Of a stretch of 64,000 bases of DNA, positions 8,684 through 17,990 are shown in pieces. Source of the stretch: Streptomyces liliiviolaceus. Lineage in GTDB: Bacteria > Actinomycetota > Actinomycetes > Streptomycetales > Streptomycetaceae. The stretch spans positions 7,688,001 to 7,752,000 of the forward strand of contig NZ_JAGPYQ010000001.1 of NCBI RefSeq assembly GCF_018070025.1, in the 5' to 3' direction. The position numbers and the translations under genes were made by a program. The notes beneath the pieces are model-generated. The model was not told the origin of the DNA. It was given only the letters and a program-made list of their open reading frames with translations, and did no database searches. Numbering within the stretch: position 1 is the stretch's first letter; every line of letters starts with the position of its first letter.

Positions 8684-9154
8684 CGGTCCCGGCAGGCCAT
8701 GAACAGCCGTCGCGCCGACCGATTGCCCGAGCACAGGACGTACGGTCGAGGCAGCTCACTCCACATCCGGCGATCATGTGAAGAATCAGTCTCACCATGA
8801 TCACGAAAACGTCACCCCGGGCAGCCAACTCCCGCCCCCGGACAGAAGTTCGGTGGCGTGCCGATCCACGCAAGTGGCCCGAATGGAGTACTGTTGCGAG
8901 CCCTGGGACCGGACGCACGCCAGGGTGTCCGGAGCCGTACAGGACCGCCGAGAGGGGGCCCGTTGCACAGGGTGATGAGGGTCGTCACTTAGCGTTGCGA
9001 ATAGGTAACCGTGCCATAACGGCGAGTTCGGGCCACCGTCCGACACGCCGGGCAACTCGGCAAGGTTGTGGCAGGCTGCACCCGGGCAGGCCACACTCGA
9101 CTAGCGGAAGCAGCGACGCACGTGACGTCGGCAGGCACCACCCGGGAGGTCCCC
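8684..9154. other. Gene-free stretch upstream of sepH
   Basis: About 470 bases without a supported gene. It must contain the sepH promoter. A locally AT-richer patch at about 8985-9025 (GTTGCGAATAGG, CCATAACGG) is the most promoter-like place. No hairpin good enough to be a terminator for the oxidase gene was found. Confidence 0.5.
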
Positions 9155-10252
9155 ATGCCCGAACTGCGTGTCGTGGCCGTCTCCAACGACGGCACACGGC
9201 TGGTGCTGAAGGCTGCGGACAGCACGGAGTACACGCTTCCGATTGACGAGCGTCTACGCGCCGCCGTACGCGGCGACCGTCCCCGCCTCGGCCAGATCGA
9301 GATCGAGGTGGAGAGCCATCTCCGCCCCCGAGACATCCAGGCACGCATACGCGCGGGAGCATCCGCCGAAGAGGTCGCCCAGCTCGCCGGTATCCCCGTC
9401 GACCGTGTGCGCCGCTTCGAGGGCCCCGTGCTCGCCGAGCGTGCCTTCATGGCGGAGCGGGCCCGCAAGACGCCCGTCCGCCGCCCCGGCGAGACGACCG
9501 GTCCCCAGCTCGGCGAGGCCGTGCAGGAGCGCCTGCTGCACCGCGGTGCCGACAAGGAGACCGTCCAGTGGGACTCCTGGCGTCGCGACGACGGCACCTG
9601 GGAGGTGCTGCTCGTCTACCGCGTGGCGAGCGAGCCGCACTCCGCGAGCTGGACGTACGACCCGCCCCGGCGGCTCGTCCAGGCCGTCGACGACGAGGCG
9701 CGCTCGCTGATCGGCGAGTCCGACGACCTCGGTGCCGCCGAACCCAGCTTCCCGTTCGTCCCGCGCATCGCGCGGCTGCCCCGCGACCGTCCGCTGGACC
9801 GCTCCCTGGACCGGCAGATCGAGCGGCCGAGCCTGCCGCCGGCGTCGTCCGAGCCGGACATCGAGGAGGGTGTCAGCGAGCGGGAGCGCGACTCGCTGAC
9901 CAGCCTCCTGGAGGCGGTGCCCAGCTTCCGCGGTGACATGGTCGTGCCCGAGAGGCCCTCGGCGGGACCCGCCGCCTCGACGGCCTCCGCGACCTCGGCC
10001 ACGGAACGGTCCACGTCGGAGGAACCGCCCGTCCCGGAGACCGAGGTGGAGGAGCCGCCGGCTCCCGCGGCCTCGGCCGGTTCGGCCTACGCGGACGTGC
10101 TCATGCCGCGCTCGGTGGCCAGCCACCGCGACCGGCTCGTCGGCGCCACCGACCGGCAGGCCGAGGCGGACGGCGTCCGTCCGGGACGCAGAGCGGCCGT
10201 ACCGAGCTGGGACGAGATCGTCTTCGGGACGCGACGCAAGAAGCAGGACTAG
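9155..10252 (+). CDS. sepH: SepH, FtsZ-associated cell division protein
   Basis: A 365-residue cytoplasmic protein of the DUF3071/SepH family. The conserved N-terminal domain (about 1-165) includes a helix-turn-helix-like stretch (DIQARIRAGASAEEVAQLAG). The middle is disordered and rich in Pro, Ser and Glu. The C-terminal signature is PSWDEIVFGTRRKKQD. In Streptomyces, SepH binds FtsZ and stimulates its assembly during vegetative and sporulation septation. The start at 9155 has GGGAGGT 6 bases upstream. Longer in-frame starts upstream do not look coding. The gene is monocistronic, bounded by a strong terminator. Confidence 0.95.
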   Translation: MPELRVVAVSNDGTRLVLKAADSTEYTLPIDERLRAAVRGDRPRLGQIEIEVESHLRPRDIQARIRAGASAEEVAQLAGIPVDRVRRFEGPVLAERAFMAERARKTPVRRPGETTGPQLGEAVQERLLHRGADKETVQWDSWRRDDGTWEVLLVYRVASEPHSASWTYDPPRRLVQAVDDEARSLIGESDDLGAAEPSFPFVPRIARLPRDRPLDRSLDRQIERPSLPPASSEPDIEEGVSERERDSLTSLLEAVPSFRGDMVVPERPSAGPAASTASATSATERSTSEEPPVPETEVEEPPAPAASAGSAYADVLMPRSVASHRDRLVGATDRQAEADGVRPGRRAAVPSWDEIVFGTRRKKQD

Positions 10253-10266
10253 GAAGTGGCGAGGTG

Positions 10267-10301
10267 ACAGGGGCTCGCACCGTGTCGGTGCGAGCCCCTG
10301 T
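10267..10301. terminator. Bidirectional intrinsic terminator
   Basis: A perfect 15-bp stem (ACAGGGGCTCGCACC and its complement) with loop GTGTC lies between convergent sepH and the sulfurtransferase gene. It should end both transcripts. Confidence 0.9.
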
Positions 10302-10353
10302 CTCTCCCGTCCGCCCTTCGTCACCGGTCCGGTCGGCCGTCGTACGCCTGGGG

Positions 10354-11181
10354 CTACTGCGGATCGGGGCCGGTCGCGACCGGGCGGCCCTCGTCCCGCG
10401 ACCACTCCGACCAGGACCCCACGTACAGCGCGGCCGGGATGCCCGCGACCGCCAGCGCGAGAACCTCGTGCGCCCCGGAGACGCCCGACCCGCAGTAGAC
10501 GCCGACCTCCGAAGAGCCGTCGACGCCCAGGGACGCGAAGCGCTCAGCGAGCTCACCGGCCGGCAGGAAGCGACCGGATTCGGCCACATTCCCGGTGGTC
10601 GGCGCCGAGACCGCGCCAGGGATGTGGCCGCCGACCCGGTCGATCGGCTCGACGTCGCCGCGGTAGCGTTCGGCGGCCCGGGCGTCGAGCAGCAGACCGG
10701 TGCGGGCCAGCGCCGCGGCGCCGTCGGCGTCGAGCAGGGACACCTTCCCCGGAGCGGGTACGAAGGTCCCGGCGGCCGGAGCGGCACGGCCGCTCTCGAC
10801 CGGACCGCTCCAGGCCGCGAGGCCGCCGTCAAGCACACGCACCGACGGGTGACCCGTCCAGCGCAACAGCCACCAGGCCCGTGCGGCGGCCCAGCCGAGC
10901 CCTCCGTCGTACACGACGACGTCACGGTCCCCGGAGACCCCGGCCGCGCGCATGGCCTCGGCGAAGACCTCCGGGTCCGGCAGCGGGTGGCGTCCCGCCG
11001 CGCCGGCGGGACCGGCGAGCTCGGTGTCCAGGTCCACGTAGACGGCCCCCGGAATGTGCGCCTCCTCGTAGGAGGAGCGGAGGTTCGGGCCGCCCAGCTG
11101 CCAGCGGATGTCCAGCACGACCGGCGGGTTCGGCCCCGTCAGGTCGCTCGCGAGTCGGGATGCGGAGATGATGGCGTTCAT
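10354..11181 (-). CDS. Sulfurtransferase with two rhodanese domains
   Basis: A 275-residue protein with tandem rhodanese folds (about 1-135 and 150-275). The active-site loop CGSGVSG in the second domain carries the catalytic Cys. CGSGV[ST] is typical of 3-mercaptopyruvate sulfurtransferases, while CRxGVT marks thiosulfate enzymes, so the former is favoured. It moves sulfane sulfur to thiol acceptors in the cytoplasm. I chose the ATG at 11181 (MNAIISASRL), with GAGG 9 bases upstream. Upstream ATGs at 11190 and 11211 have no ribosome site. It is convergent with sepH and shares its terminator. Confidence 0.88.
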   Translation of the reverse strand: MNAIISASRLASDLTGPNPPVVLDIRWQLGGPNLRSSYEEAHIPGAVYVDLDTELAGPAGAAGRHPLPDPEVFAEAMRAAGVSGDRDVVVYDGGLGWAAARAWWLLRWTGHPSVRVLDGGLAAWSGPVESGRAAPAAGTFVPAPGKVSLLDADGAAALARTGLLLDARAAERYRGDVEPIDRVGGHIPGAVSAPTTGNVAESGRFLPAGELAERFASLGVDGSSEVGVYCGSGVSGAHEVLALAVAGIPAALYVGSWSEWSRDEGRPVATGPDPQ

Positions 11182-11494
11182 GGCCACCATCCTCGCGCAC
11201 GGGGTGGCCACTTCGTCCAGGTCCGGCTACTGTGCTCCGCCGGGCCGACCCGACCACTCGGCGTGCAGGAACGGGCACACGCTGTACGGCCGATGGACAT
11301 GCTCAGGCAATCGCGGGGAAACGGATGGGCAACAGGAATGCGGGCATCCTCCCGCCGTGGGCCGTCCGGCCGTGGCGCGGCCTACCGCCGGTGGTGCGAC
11401 CATCGGCACCGGGCGCCGTGGTCCAGGACGGCACTACGCCCGGTTCGACAGCGGAAGTGAAGCGGCCCCGCGAGGCGCCGAGGAGAGGGTGACG
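11182..11494. other. Divergent intergenic stretch
   Basis: About 313 bases between the sulfurtransferase and VOC genes. It must supply both promoters, but I see no clear operator, hairpin or small gene. Confidence 0.5.
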
Positions 11495-12289
11495 ATGACC
11501 GAGGCACGGGAGTCGGCCGGCCTGAACGGCTCTGCGTACACGCCCGGCGCGCCCTGCTGGGTGAGCCTGATGGTGCACGGGATGACCGCGACCCAGGAGT
11601 TCTACGGGGAGCTGTTCGGCTGGGAGTTCCAGCCCGGTCCGCAGCAGCTGGGTGCCTATGTGCGGGCGCAGTTGGACGGGCAGGAGGTGGCGGGCATCGG
11701 GCAGCTTCCACCGGACCGCCATCTGCCCGTCGCGTGGACCCCGTACCTCGCCTCGGACGACGTGGACCTGACGGCGGAGACGGTCCGGCACTGCGGCGGC
11801 ACGGTCGGTGTCGGCCCGCTGGTCGCCGACGCAGCCGGCCGCCTGGCGATCGCCTCGGACCCCTCAGGCGCCGTGTTCGGCGTCTGGCAGGCGGCGGCGC
11901 ATCTCGGTGCGGGCATCGCGGGGGTTCCCGGGACCCCCACCTGGAACGAGCTGGTCACCCGGGAGTCCGCGGGTGTCGCCAAGTTCTACGAGACGGTCTT
12001 CGGTTACGAGGAGGAGCCCGTCGTCTCCGCCGACTCCGACTACGTCACCCTGCACATCAAGGGCCGCCCGGTGGCCGGGATCCATGGCGTCGGCAACGCC
12101 CTGCCCCGGGACCGGGGCGCCCACTGGATGACGTACTTCGAGGTCGTCGACGTGGATGCGTCGGTGGCCCTGGTCGTCGAACTGGGCGGCCACGTCCTCA
12201 AGCCGGCCCACGACAGCGCGTACGGCCGGGTCGCCATGGTGGCGGACCTGGAGGGAGCGGCGTTCTCGCTGGTACGGAGCAGCCGCTAG
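11495..12289 (+). CDS. VOC (glyoxalase/bleomycin-resistance) superfamily protein, two modules
   Basis: A 264-residue protein made of two vicinal-oxygen-chelate modules (about 15-130 and 145-262), each beginning with a PCWVSLMV- or PTWNELVT-type strand and containing a FYxxLFGW/FYETVFGY motif. This duplicated form is widespread in Streptomyces. Function is generally unknown; candidate roles are small-molecule binding or a dioxygenase/lyase activity. GGAGAGGGTGACG precedes the ATG. It faces the thymidine kinase gene with only 34 bases between stops and no strong hairpin there. Confidence 0.85.
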   Translation: MTEARESAGLNGSAYTPGAPCWVSLMVHGMTATQEFYGELFGWEFQPGPQQLGAYVRAQLDGQEVAGIGQLPPDRHLPVAWTPYLASDDVDLTAETVRHCGGTVGVGPLVADAAGRLAIASDPSGAVFGVWQAAAHLGAGIAGVPGTPTWNELVTRESAGVAKFYETVFGYEEEPVVSADSDYVTLHIKGRPVAGIHGVGNALPRDRGAHWMTYFEVVDVDASVALVVELGGHVLKPAHDSAYGRVAMVADLEGAAFSLVRSSR

Positions 12290-12323
12290 GGCCTGTCCGG
12301 CGGTTCCCGCGGGTGGGTACGCG

Positions 12324-12980
12324 TCAGCCGCGGGCCGCGGTGTCCACCGGGAGCACGTCCGGGGACAGGACGCCCGCCCGCGCGGTCGCCGCGGTCGTCC
12401 GGCGGCTGTGGTGACGGCGGCACAGCACCTCGTAGCCGATGTCCTCCGACTGGTCGACGTCGCCGACGACGACCTGGGCGCCCTCCACGACCATCCGGCC
12501 GCCTATGGTGCGGGCGTTGTGGGTGGCGCGGGCGCCGCACCAGCACAGGGCCTCGACCTGCAGGACCTCGACGCGGTCGGCGAGTTCGACGAGTCGCTGG
12601 GAGCCCGGGAAGAGCTTGGAGCGGAAGTCGGTGGTGATGCCGAAGGCGAAGACGTCGATGTCCAGATCGTCGACCACGCGCGCGAGTTGGTCGATCTGCT
12701 CGGGGGCGAGGAACTGTGCCTCGTCGGCGATGACGTAGTCCGCCCTGCCGCCCCGCGAGAGATGCTCGACGAGGTACGCGTACACGTCCTGGTCCTCCTC
12801 GACCTCCACCGCGTCCGTGACCAGGCCGAGCCGTGAGGACAGCTTGCCCTCGCCCGCGCGGTCGTCCCGGGTGAAGATCATGCCCTGTAGTCCGCGGGCC
12901 GAGCGGTTGTGCTCGATCTGCAGAGCCAGCGTCGACTTCCCGCAGTCCATGGTTCCGGAGAAGAACACCAGCTCGGGCAT
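12324..12980 (-). CDS. tdk: Thymidine kinase (type II)
   Basis: A 218-residue type II thymidine kinase, phosphorylating thymidine to dTMP with ATP in the salvage pathway. The P-loop is GTMDCGKST (residues about 9-17). The Walker B/catalytic element is ADEAQF. The zinc-binding part includes CWCGA and the C-terminal CRRHH. I chose the ATG at 12980 (MPELVFFSG); a longer frame to 13025 adds 15 residues unlike the family. It lies 58 bases downstream of the phosphodiesterase-like gene and probably belongs to the same leftward operon. Confidence 0.93.
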   Translation of the reverse strand: MPELVFFSGTMDCGKSTLALQIEHNRSARGLQGMIFTRDDRAGEGKLSSRLGLVTDAVEVEEDQDVYAYLVEHLSRGGRADYVIADEAQFLAPEQIDQLARVVDDLDIDVFAFGITTDFRSKLFPGSQRLVELADRVEVLQVEALCWCGARATHNARTIGGRMVVEGAQVVVGDVDQSEDIGYEVLCRRHHSRRTTAATARAGVLSPDVLPVDTAARG

Positions 12981-13038
12981 GGGGAGTCGATCACCTTTCA
13001 GCGGGGGTGAGGCGGAAGGACGCACGGCGGGCGGAGGG

Positions 13039-14226
13039 TCAGGAACGCACTTCCAGCAGCGGGATGTGCTGTTCCGCCGGGGTCATCGAGCCGTGGTTGC
13101 CGACCATCAGCGACTCCTTCGGCTCCCGTTCGGACGCGGTGATCAGCACGTCGTCCCGGGCGGCCGCGACCACGTCGCCGATGCGCGCGTACACCCGTTC
13201 GTCGACGTGCGGGCCGAACCAGCCCGCCGCGATCGCCTCGTCGCGCGAGGCCACCCAGAACTGCTCGCCGAGCACCTCGCGCCAGCAGGTCAGGACGTCC
13301 GACTCGGCGCCCGGGACCGCGTACACGTGCCGGGCGCGGCCCTCGCCGCCGAGGAGGGCGACGCCCGCGCTCAGCTCCCAGTCCTCGTCGAAGTCGATCC
13401 GGTGCTGCTCGTCGAAGGGGATGTCGATCATGCCGTGGTCGGCCGTGACGTACAGGGCCGCGCGCGGCGGCAGTTGCTCGGCGAGGCGCTGGACCAGCCG
13501 GTCCACGTACATGAGCTGTCCGCGCCAGGCGTCGGAGTCGATGCCGAAGCGGTGTCCCTTGCCGTCGACCTCCGCGTAGTACGTGTAGACCAGCGACCGG
13601 TCCCCCGCGGCCAGTTGCTCGGCCGCCATGTCCATACGGTCCTCGCCGGTCAGCCGGCCGTGGAACGTGCCGCCGCTGAGCGCGATCTTGGTCAGGGGGG
13701 TGTTCTGGAAGTGCGGTGCCGACACCTGGGCCGTGTGCACGCCTGCCGCGTCGGCCAGCTGGAACACCGTGGGGTACGGCTGCCACGTGCCCGGCTTGGT
13801 CCAGGGGATCCAGCGGAGCTGGTTCATCAGCTCGCCGGTCTCCGGGTTGCGCACGGTGTAGCCGGGCAGCCCGTGCGCCCCGGGGGGCAGGCCCGTGCCG
13901 ACCGAGGCCAGCGAGGTGGCGGTGGTCGCGGGATAGCCCGCCGTGATCGGCCGGCCGGTGCCGCCGCGCGAGCTGCCCAGCAGGGAGCTCATGAACGGGG
14001 CCTCGTCCGGGTGGGCCTTGAGCTGTTCCCAGCCGAGGCCGTCGATCAGGAAGACGCAGTTCCGGTCGGCCGGGCTCAGTTCGCCGAGGGAGGCGGTCAT
14101 GTCCGGTACGTCCATGCCCGCGGCCAGGGTGGGCAGGAGGTCGGCGAGCGAACCGGTCCCGTATTCGGGTACGGGTGCTGATGCGACGGTGAGCGGTTCC
14201 GGGTCGTCCCAGACTTGCTGGGACAT
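13039..14226 (-). CDS. Alkaline phosphatase superfamily / nucleotide pyrophosphatase-phosphodiesterase-like protein
   Basis: A 395-residue cytoplasmic hydrolase of the alkaline phosphatase superfamily. Metal-binding motifs are FLIDGLGWEQ near the N-terminus, the nucleophile region YPATTATSL (Thr expected), TADHGM, and the C-terminal GNHGSMTP. The likely reaction is hydrolysis of a phosphodiester or nucleotide pyrophosphate bond; the substrate is unknown. The ATG overlaps the stop of the upstream DUF5998 gene (TGATG), so the pair is translationally coupled. Confidence 0.87.
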   Translation of the reverse strand: MSQQVWDDPEPLTVASAPVPEYGTGSLADLLPTLAAGMDVPDMTASLGELSPADRNCVFLIDGLGWEQLKAHPDEAPFMSSLLGSSRGGTGRPITAGYPATTATSLASVGTGLPPGAHGLPGYTVRNPETGELMNQLRWIPWTKPGTWQPYPTVFQLADAAGVHTAQVSAPHFQNTPLTKIALSGGTFHGRLTGEDRMDMAAEQLAAGDRSLVYTYYAEVDGKGHRFGIDSDAWRGQLMYVDRLVQRLAEQLPPRAALYVTADHGMIDIPFDEQHRIDFDEDWELSAGVALLGGEGRARHVYAVPGAESDVLTCWREVLGEQFWVASRDEAIAAGWFGPHVDERVYARIGDVVAAARDDVLITASEREPKESLMVGNHGSMTPAEQHIPLLEVRS

Positions 14227-14813
14227 CAGCGGGTGACGTCCGCGGTCGCCTCGGAGAGCGACTGCGCGAAGGCGAGCGTCTGGCGCACGGCGTCCGGCCC
14301 GTCACCGGCCTCGCTGACGCGCAGGCTCAGGTCGTCCGCCGTCGAGCTGCCGGTGTAGCCGTGGTCCGCCTCGCAGTTGGAGTCGCCGCAGGCCGCGGGC
14401 TCCAGGTCGATACGGGCGACCGCGCCCCAGCCGATGGTGAGGACGACCTCGCGCGGCAGGGTCCCCACCACGTACTTCTCGGGGTTCGCCACGACCCGGC
14501 TGAGCACGACGGACGAGATCCGGCCAAGCTTCACGGACTCGGTGGACGTCGTCGCGTACGGCGTGGGCGACGTGCTGTCCGCCGCCTGCTCGTCGGTGTG
14601 GCTCACGATGAAACGGTTACCCGTGAGAACGAGCACCGTGACGTGCCGACGCACCTCGTTCGCGTCGAACGTCGTCTCCTGGTGGACCAGATACGACCGG
14701 ATGGGCTCGCCCCCTACAGCGGCCTCCACCGCCTCGGCCACGAGGGCCGGGTAGTAGCCGCTGCGCTCGATCGCCGCTCGCAGCCCCTGGGTCGTCGTAC
14801 TGGTCTTGGCCAT
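14226..14813 (-). CDS. DUF5998 family protein
   Basis: A 195-residue soluble protein of the actinobacterial DUF5998 family (MAKTSTTTQGLRAAIERSGYYP...). A conserved Cys pair sits in ACGDSNCEADHGYTG. Function is unknown. Two in-frame ATGs exist, at 14813 and 14822. Neither has a strong ribosome site, and I prefer 14813 because the family starts with MAK-type sequences. It overlaps the next gene by one base (TGATG), so they form a coupled pair, possibly with tdk downstream. Confidence 0.82.
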   Translation of the reverse strand: MAKTSTTTQGLRAAIERSGYYPALVAEAVEAAVGGEPIRSYLVHQETTFDANEVRRHVTVLVLTGNRFIVSHTDEQAADSTSPTPYATTSTESVKLGRISSVVLSRVVANPEKYVVGTLPREVVLTIGWGAVARIDLEPAACGDSNCEADHGYTGSSTADDLSLRVSEAGDGPDAVRQTLAFAQSLSEATADVTR

Positions 14814-14854
14814 GATGTCCATTCTACGGGGGCGTACTGACTGCGAGGCACCGC

Positions 14855-17794
14855 TCAGTACACAGGAAGCGTGCGTGGGCCGAGGTCGTCGCGGGCCGGT
14901 GGCGGCGCGAGCCGTACGGAGGCACCGAGCACACTCAGCCCGCGCGGGGCGACGACGACCGGTTCCAGGGCCACGGAGACGACCTCGGGGTGGTCGTCGA
15001 CGAGCCGTGACAGGCGCAGCAGCAGTTGCTCCAGTGCCGTGACGTCCGCCGGGGCCGAGCCGCGCCAGCCGAACAGGAGGGGTGCGGTCCGGATGGAGCG
15101 GACCAGTGAGGCGGCGTCGCGGTCGGTGACCGGAATCAGTCGGTGCGCGGTGTCTCCGAGCAGTTCCGAGGCCGCTCCGGCGAGCCCGAAGGAGAGCACC
15201 GCTCCGGCGGCCGGGTCGATGACCGCCCGGACGACCGTGTCGACACCGCGCGGGGCCATGGCCTGCACCACCGGGCGCAGTTCCTCGGGCTCCCCGAAGA
15301 GGCTGGTCAACTCGGCGTACGCGCGCCGCAGTTGCTCCTCGTCCGCCAGGTCGAGGCGGACGCCTCCCAGGTCTGCGCGGTGCCTCAGGTGCGGGGCGGT
15401 GGTCTTGAGCGCCACCGGGTAGCCGAGGCGCTCCGCCGCGGCGACGGCCTCCCCGGGCGTGGGCGCGGGCAGGGCACGGCGGACGTCGATGCCGTACCGG
15501 GCGAGGAGGGCGCAGGTGTCGTCGGGGCCGAGGGTGAGCGCGCCCTCGGCCGCGCCCGGTTCCGTCGCCGGCACCGCCGTTCCCGGCACCGGCGCTCCCG
15601 GCTCCGTCTGTCCCGCCTCCGCGGTGGTGCTGCCCTCCCCGTCGACGAGGAGGCGGCCGATCTGCTCGGCCGCGCCCTTCTCGTCGATGTCCTCGTACTC
15701 GGGCACCCGCCCCGGATCGGCGGCCTCCTGCCGCCACTGGCCGTATTTCACCGCTTCCGCGAGCGCGCGCACGGCCCGCTCGGCGGCGGGGTAGGCGGGG
15801 ATCAGCCGGGAGTCCGCCTCGGCGCTCTCCGTCCCGGGGAGGACGGGAGCGGACTGCGGGGCGGGGCCGGCCGCCGCTGACGCGGTGTCGTCCGGTGGGG
15901 TGCCGACCGGTGCCGGGGCGCCGGCCGGTGCGGTGCTGACCGCCGCGGACAGGGCCTCCGCGAGTCCGCCCAGCTCCACGTGCACCACGAGGACCGGCTT
16001 GGCGGGGGCCGCCGCCGAGGCCGAGCGGAGGGCCTCCGCCAGCGCGGCGTCCGCCGCCGATCTCTCGCCCACCGCCGGGATCGCGGTGACCACGACGGCG
16101 TCGCAGGCGTCGTCGGCCAGCGCGTGCGCCAGCGCGGCGCGGAAGTCCTCGGCGGAGGCGCCCGTCGTCAGGTCGCGGGGCGGCAGCGGCCGGAGTCCCT
16201 GGGCGAGACACGCGTCGTACGTCAGCAGCCCGAGCGATTCGGAGTTCCCGAGGATCGCCACCCTCGGGCCCGCGGGCAGGGGCTGGCGCGCCAGCAGCAG
16301 CCCGGCGTCGACCAGCTCGGTGATCGTGTCCACCCGGATGACCCCGGCCTGCCGCAGCAGGGCGGACACCGTGGCGTGCGGCAGCCGGGTGGCCCGTACC
16401 GCGTGTCCCTGGGGCGCGGCTCCGCCGTGCCGCGCGCCCTGGACGACGACCAGCGGCTTGGCCGCGGCCGTGCGCCGGGCGAGGCGGGTGAACTTCCGCG
16501 GGTTGCCGATCGATTCGAGGTACATGAGCGCGACGTCGGTGTCCGGGTCGTCGTACCAGTACTGGAGGACGTCGTTGCCCGACACGTCCGCGCGGTTGCC
16601 GGAGGAGACGAAGGTCGACACGCCCGTCACCCCGGTGACCCCGCCGCCGCGCCGGTGCAGCCGGGACAGCAGCGCGATCCCGATGGCCCCGGACTGGGCG
16701 AACAGGCCGATGCGCCCGGTGCGCGGCATCTCCGGGGCGAGCGAGGCGTTGAGCCGGGTCCGAGGAGAGGTGTTGATGACTCCGAATGCGTTCGGCCCGA
16801 TCAGCCGCATTCCGTACGTACGCGCCTGCCGTACGAGCTCGCGCTGGCGCTCCCTGCCCTCGGGGCCGCTCTCGGCGTACCCCGCGGAGACCACGACGAG
16901 TCCCTGCACCCCGTGCTCGCCGCACTCCGCGACCGCTTCGGGGACCCGCTCGGCCGGGACGGCGATCACCGCGAGGTCGACGGGCTCGCCGATGTCGCGC
17001 ACGGAGCGGTGGGCCGGGACCCCGGCCAGCTCCTTCTCCTGAAGTGCGCCGTTCACCGCGTACAGCCGCCCGGTGAAGCCCGCGTCGCGCAGGTTGTCCA
17101 GGATGCTGCGGCCCACTCCCCCGGGTGTGCGGCCCGCTCCGACGACCGCGACCGAACCGGGCGCCAGGAGCCGGGCCACGGAACGCGCCTCCGCGCGCTG
17201 CTCCCGCGCGCGCTGCACGGCGAGCGAACGGTCGGTGGGCTCCAGGTCGAACTCCAGGCGTACGACGCCGTCCTCGAAGCTGCGCTTCTGCTGGTACCCG
17301 GCGTCCGTGAAGACCTTGATCATCTTGGTGTTGGCGGGCAGCACCTCGGCGGCGAAGCGGCGGATGCCGCGCTCACGGGCGACGGCCGCGACATGTTCGA
17401 GCAGGGCGGAGGCCACGCCGCGGCCCTGGTGGGCATCCTGGACGAGGAAGGCGACCTCCGCCTCGTCCGCGGGGGCGGAGGCGGGCCGGCCATCCGCGGC
17501 GATGCGGTCGTACCGTACGGTGGCGATGAATTCGCCGCCGACGGTCGCCGCGAGTCCCACCCGGTCCACGAAGTCGTGGTGGGTGAAGCGGTGGACGTCC
17601 TTGGCGGACAGACGCGGGTACGGCGCGAAGAAGCGGTAGTACTTCGACTCGGCGGACACCTGCTCGTAGAAGCTGACGAGGCGGTCGGCGTCGTCGGCCG
17701 CGATGGGCCGGATGCGCGCGGTACCGCCGTCGCGCAGCACGACGTCGGCCTCCCAGTGAGCGGGGTACTCGTGCCGGTCCGTCGGGGTCTGCAT
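14855..17794 (-). CDS. pat: GNAT / NDP-forming acyl-CoA synthetase fusion, protein lysine acetyltransferase (Pat)
   Basis: A 979-residue protein matching the S. lividans PatA layout, with the GNAT domain at the N-terminus (about 20-165, acetyl-CoA loop QGRGVASAL). This is followed by the CoA-binding domain (SVAVVGAGR), the succinyl-CoA-synthetase-like domain (FAQSGAIGIAL, VSSGNRADVSGNDVL) and an ATP-grasp domain at the C-terminus. In S. lividans the enzyme acetylates acetoacetyl-CoA synthetase and so silences it. The loop that in active ADP-forming acyl-CoA synthetases holds the phospho-His (SHTG-type) reads GHAVRAT here. The His does not align, so the synthetase part is probably a sensor. 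It is divergent from ptsH. Confidence 0.9.
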   Translation of the reverse strand: MQTPTDRHEYPAHWEADVVLRDGGTARIRPIAADDADRLVSFYEQVSAESKYYRFFAPYPRLSAKDVHRFTHHDFVDRVGLAATVGGEFIATVRYDRIAADGRPASAPADEAEVAFLVQDAHQGRGVASALLEHVAAVARERGIRRFAAEVLPANTKMIKVFTDAGYQQKRSFEDGVVRLEFDLEPTDRSLAVQRAREQRAEARSVARLLAPGSVAVVGAGRTPGGVGRSILDNLRDAGFTGRLYAVNGALQEKELAGVPAHRSVRDIGEPVDLAVIAVPAERVPEAVAECGEHGVQGLVVVSAGYAESGPEGRERQRELVRQARTYGMRLIGPNAFGVINTSPRTRLNASLAPEMPRTGRIGLFAQSGAIGIALLSRLHRRGGGVTGVTGVSTFVSSGNRADVSGNDVLQYWYDDPDTDVALMYLESIGNPRKFTRLARRTAAAKPLVVVQGARHGGAAPQGHAVRATRLPHATVSALLRQAGVIRVDTITELVDAGLLLARQPLPAGPRVAILGNSESLGLLTYDACLAQGLRPLPPRDLTTGASAEDFRAALAHALADDACDAVVVTAIPAVGERSAADAALAEALRSASAAAPAKPVLVVHVELGGLAEALSAAVSTAPAGAPAPVGTPPDDTASAAAGPAPQSAPVLPGTESAEADSRLIPAYPAAERAVRALAEAVKYGQWRQEAADPGRVPEYEDIDEKGAAEQIGRLLVDGEGSTTAEAGQTEPGAPVPGTAVPATEPGAAEGALTLGPDDTCALLARYGIDVRRALPAPTPGEAVAAAERLGYPVALKTTAPHLRHRADLGGVRLDLADEEQLRRAYAELTSLFGEPEELRPVVQAMAPRGVDTVVRAVIDPAAGAVLSFGLAGAASELLGDTAHRLIPVTDRDAASLVRSIRTAPLLFGWRGSAPADVTALEQLLLRLSRLVDDHPEVVSVALEPVVVAPRGLSVLGASVRLAPPPARDDLGPRTLPVY

Positions 17795-17950
17795 GGGGCC
17801 CAGAGTACGACTCGGGTCCGACAACGGCGGGTTCGCGCCCGGCGGGCGCCCGGGGCAGTCTTGGGACCCGGGGCAGCTTTGAAGGCCTGGGCCGGCCGGG
17901 CCAGCACCCGCACCCGCACAGGGCACGCCCCACCGTTCACCGTATGGAAC

Positions 17951-17966
17951 ACTGGTCTAGACAACC
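17951..17966. promoter_or_regulatory. DasR-responsive element (dre) upstream of ptsH
   Basis: ACTGGTCTAGACAACC differs from the dre consensus ACTGGTCTAGACCACT at only two positions. It lies 25 bases upstream of the ptsH ATG. DasR is the GntR-family repressor that responds to glucosamine-6-phosphate and N-acetylglucosamine-6-phosphate, and ptsH is a known target in S. coelicolor. Confidence 0.9.
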
Positions 17967-17990
17967 TTGACACCTGAAGGGCAGCATCAC

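Noticed and set aside
9038..9046. GACAC element upstream of sepH as a WhiA site
   Set aside because: The motif is only five bases and occurs by chance very often; no second supporting element was seen.
12306..12334. Terminator hairpin between the VOC and thymidine kinase genes
   Set aside because: The 7-bp CCCGCGG/CCGCGGG pairing has a 15-base loop and overlaps the thymidine kinase stop; too weak to call.
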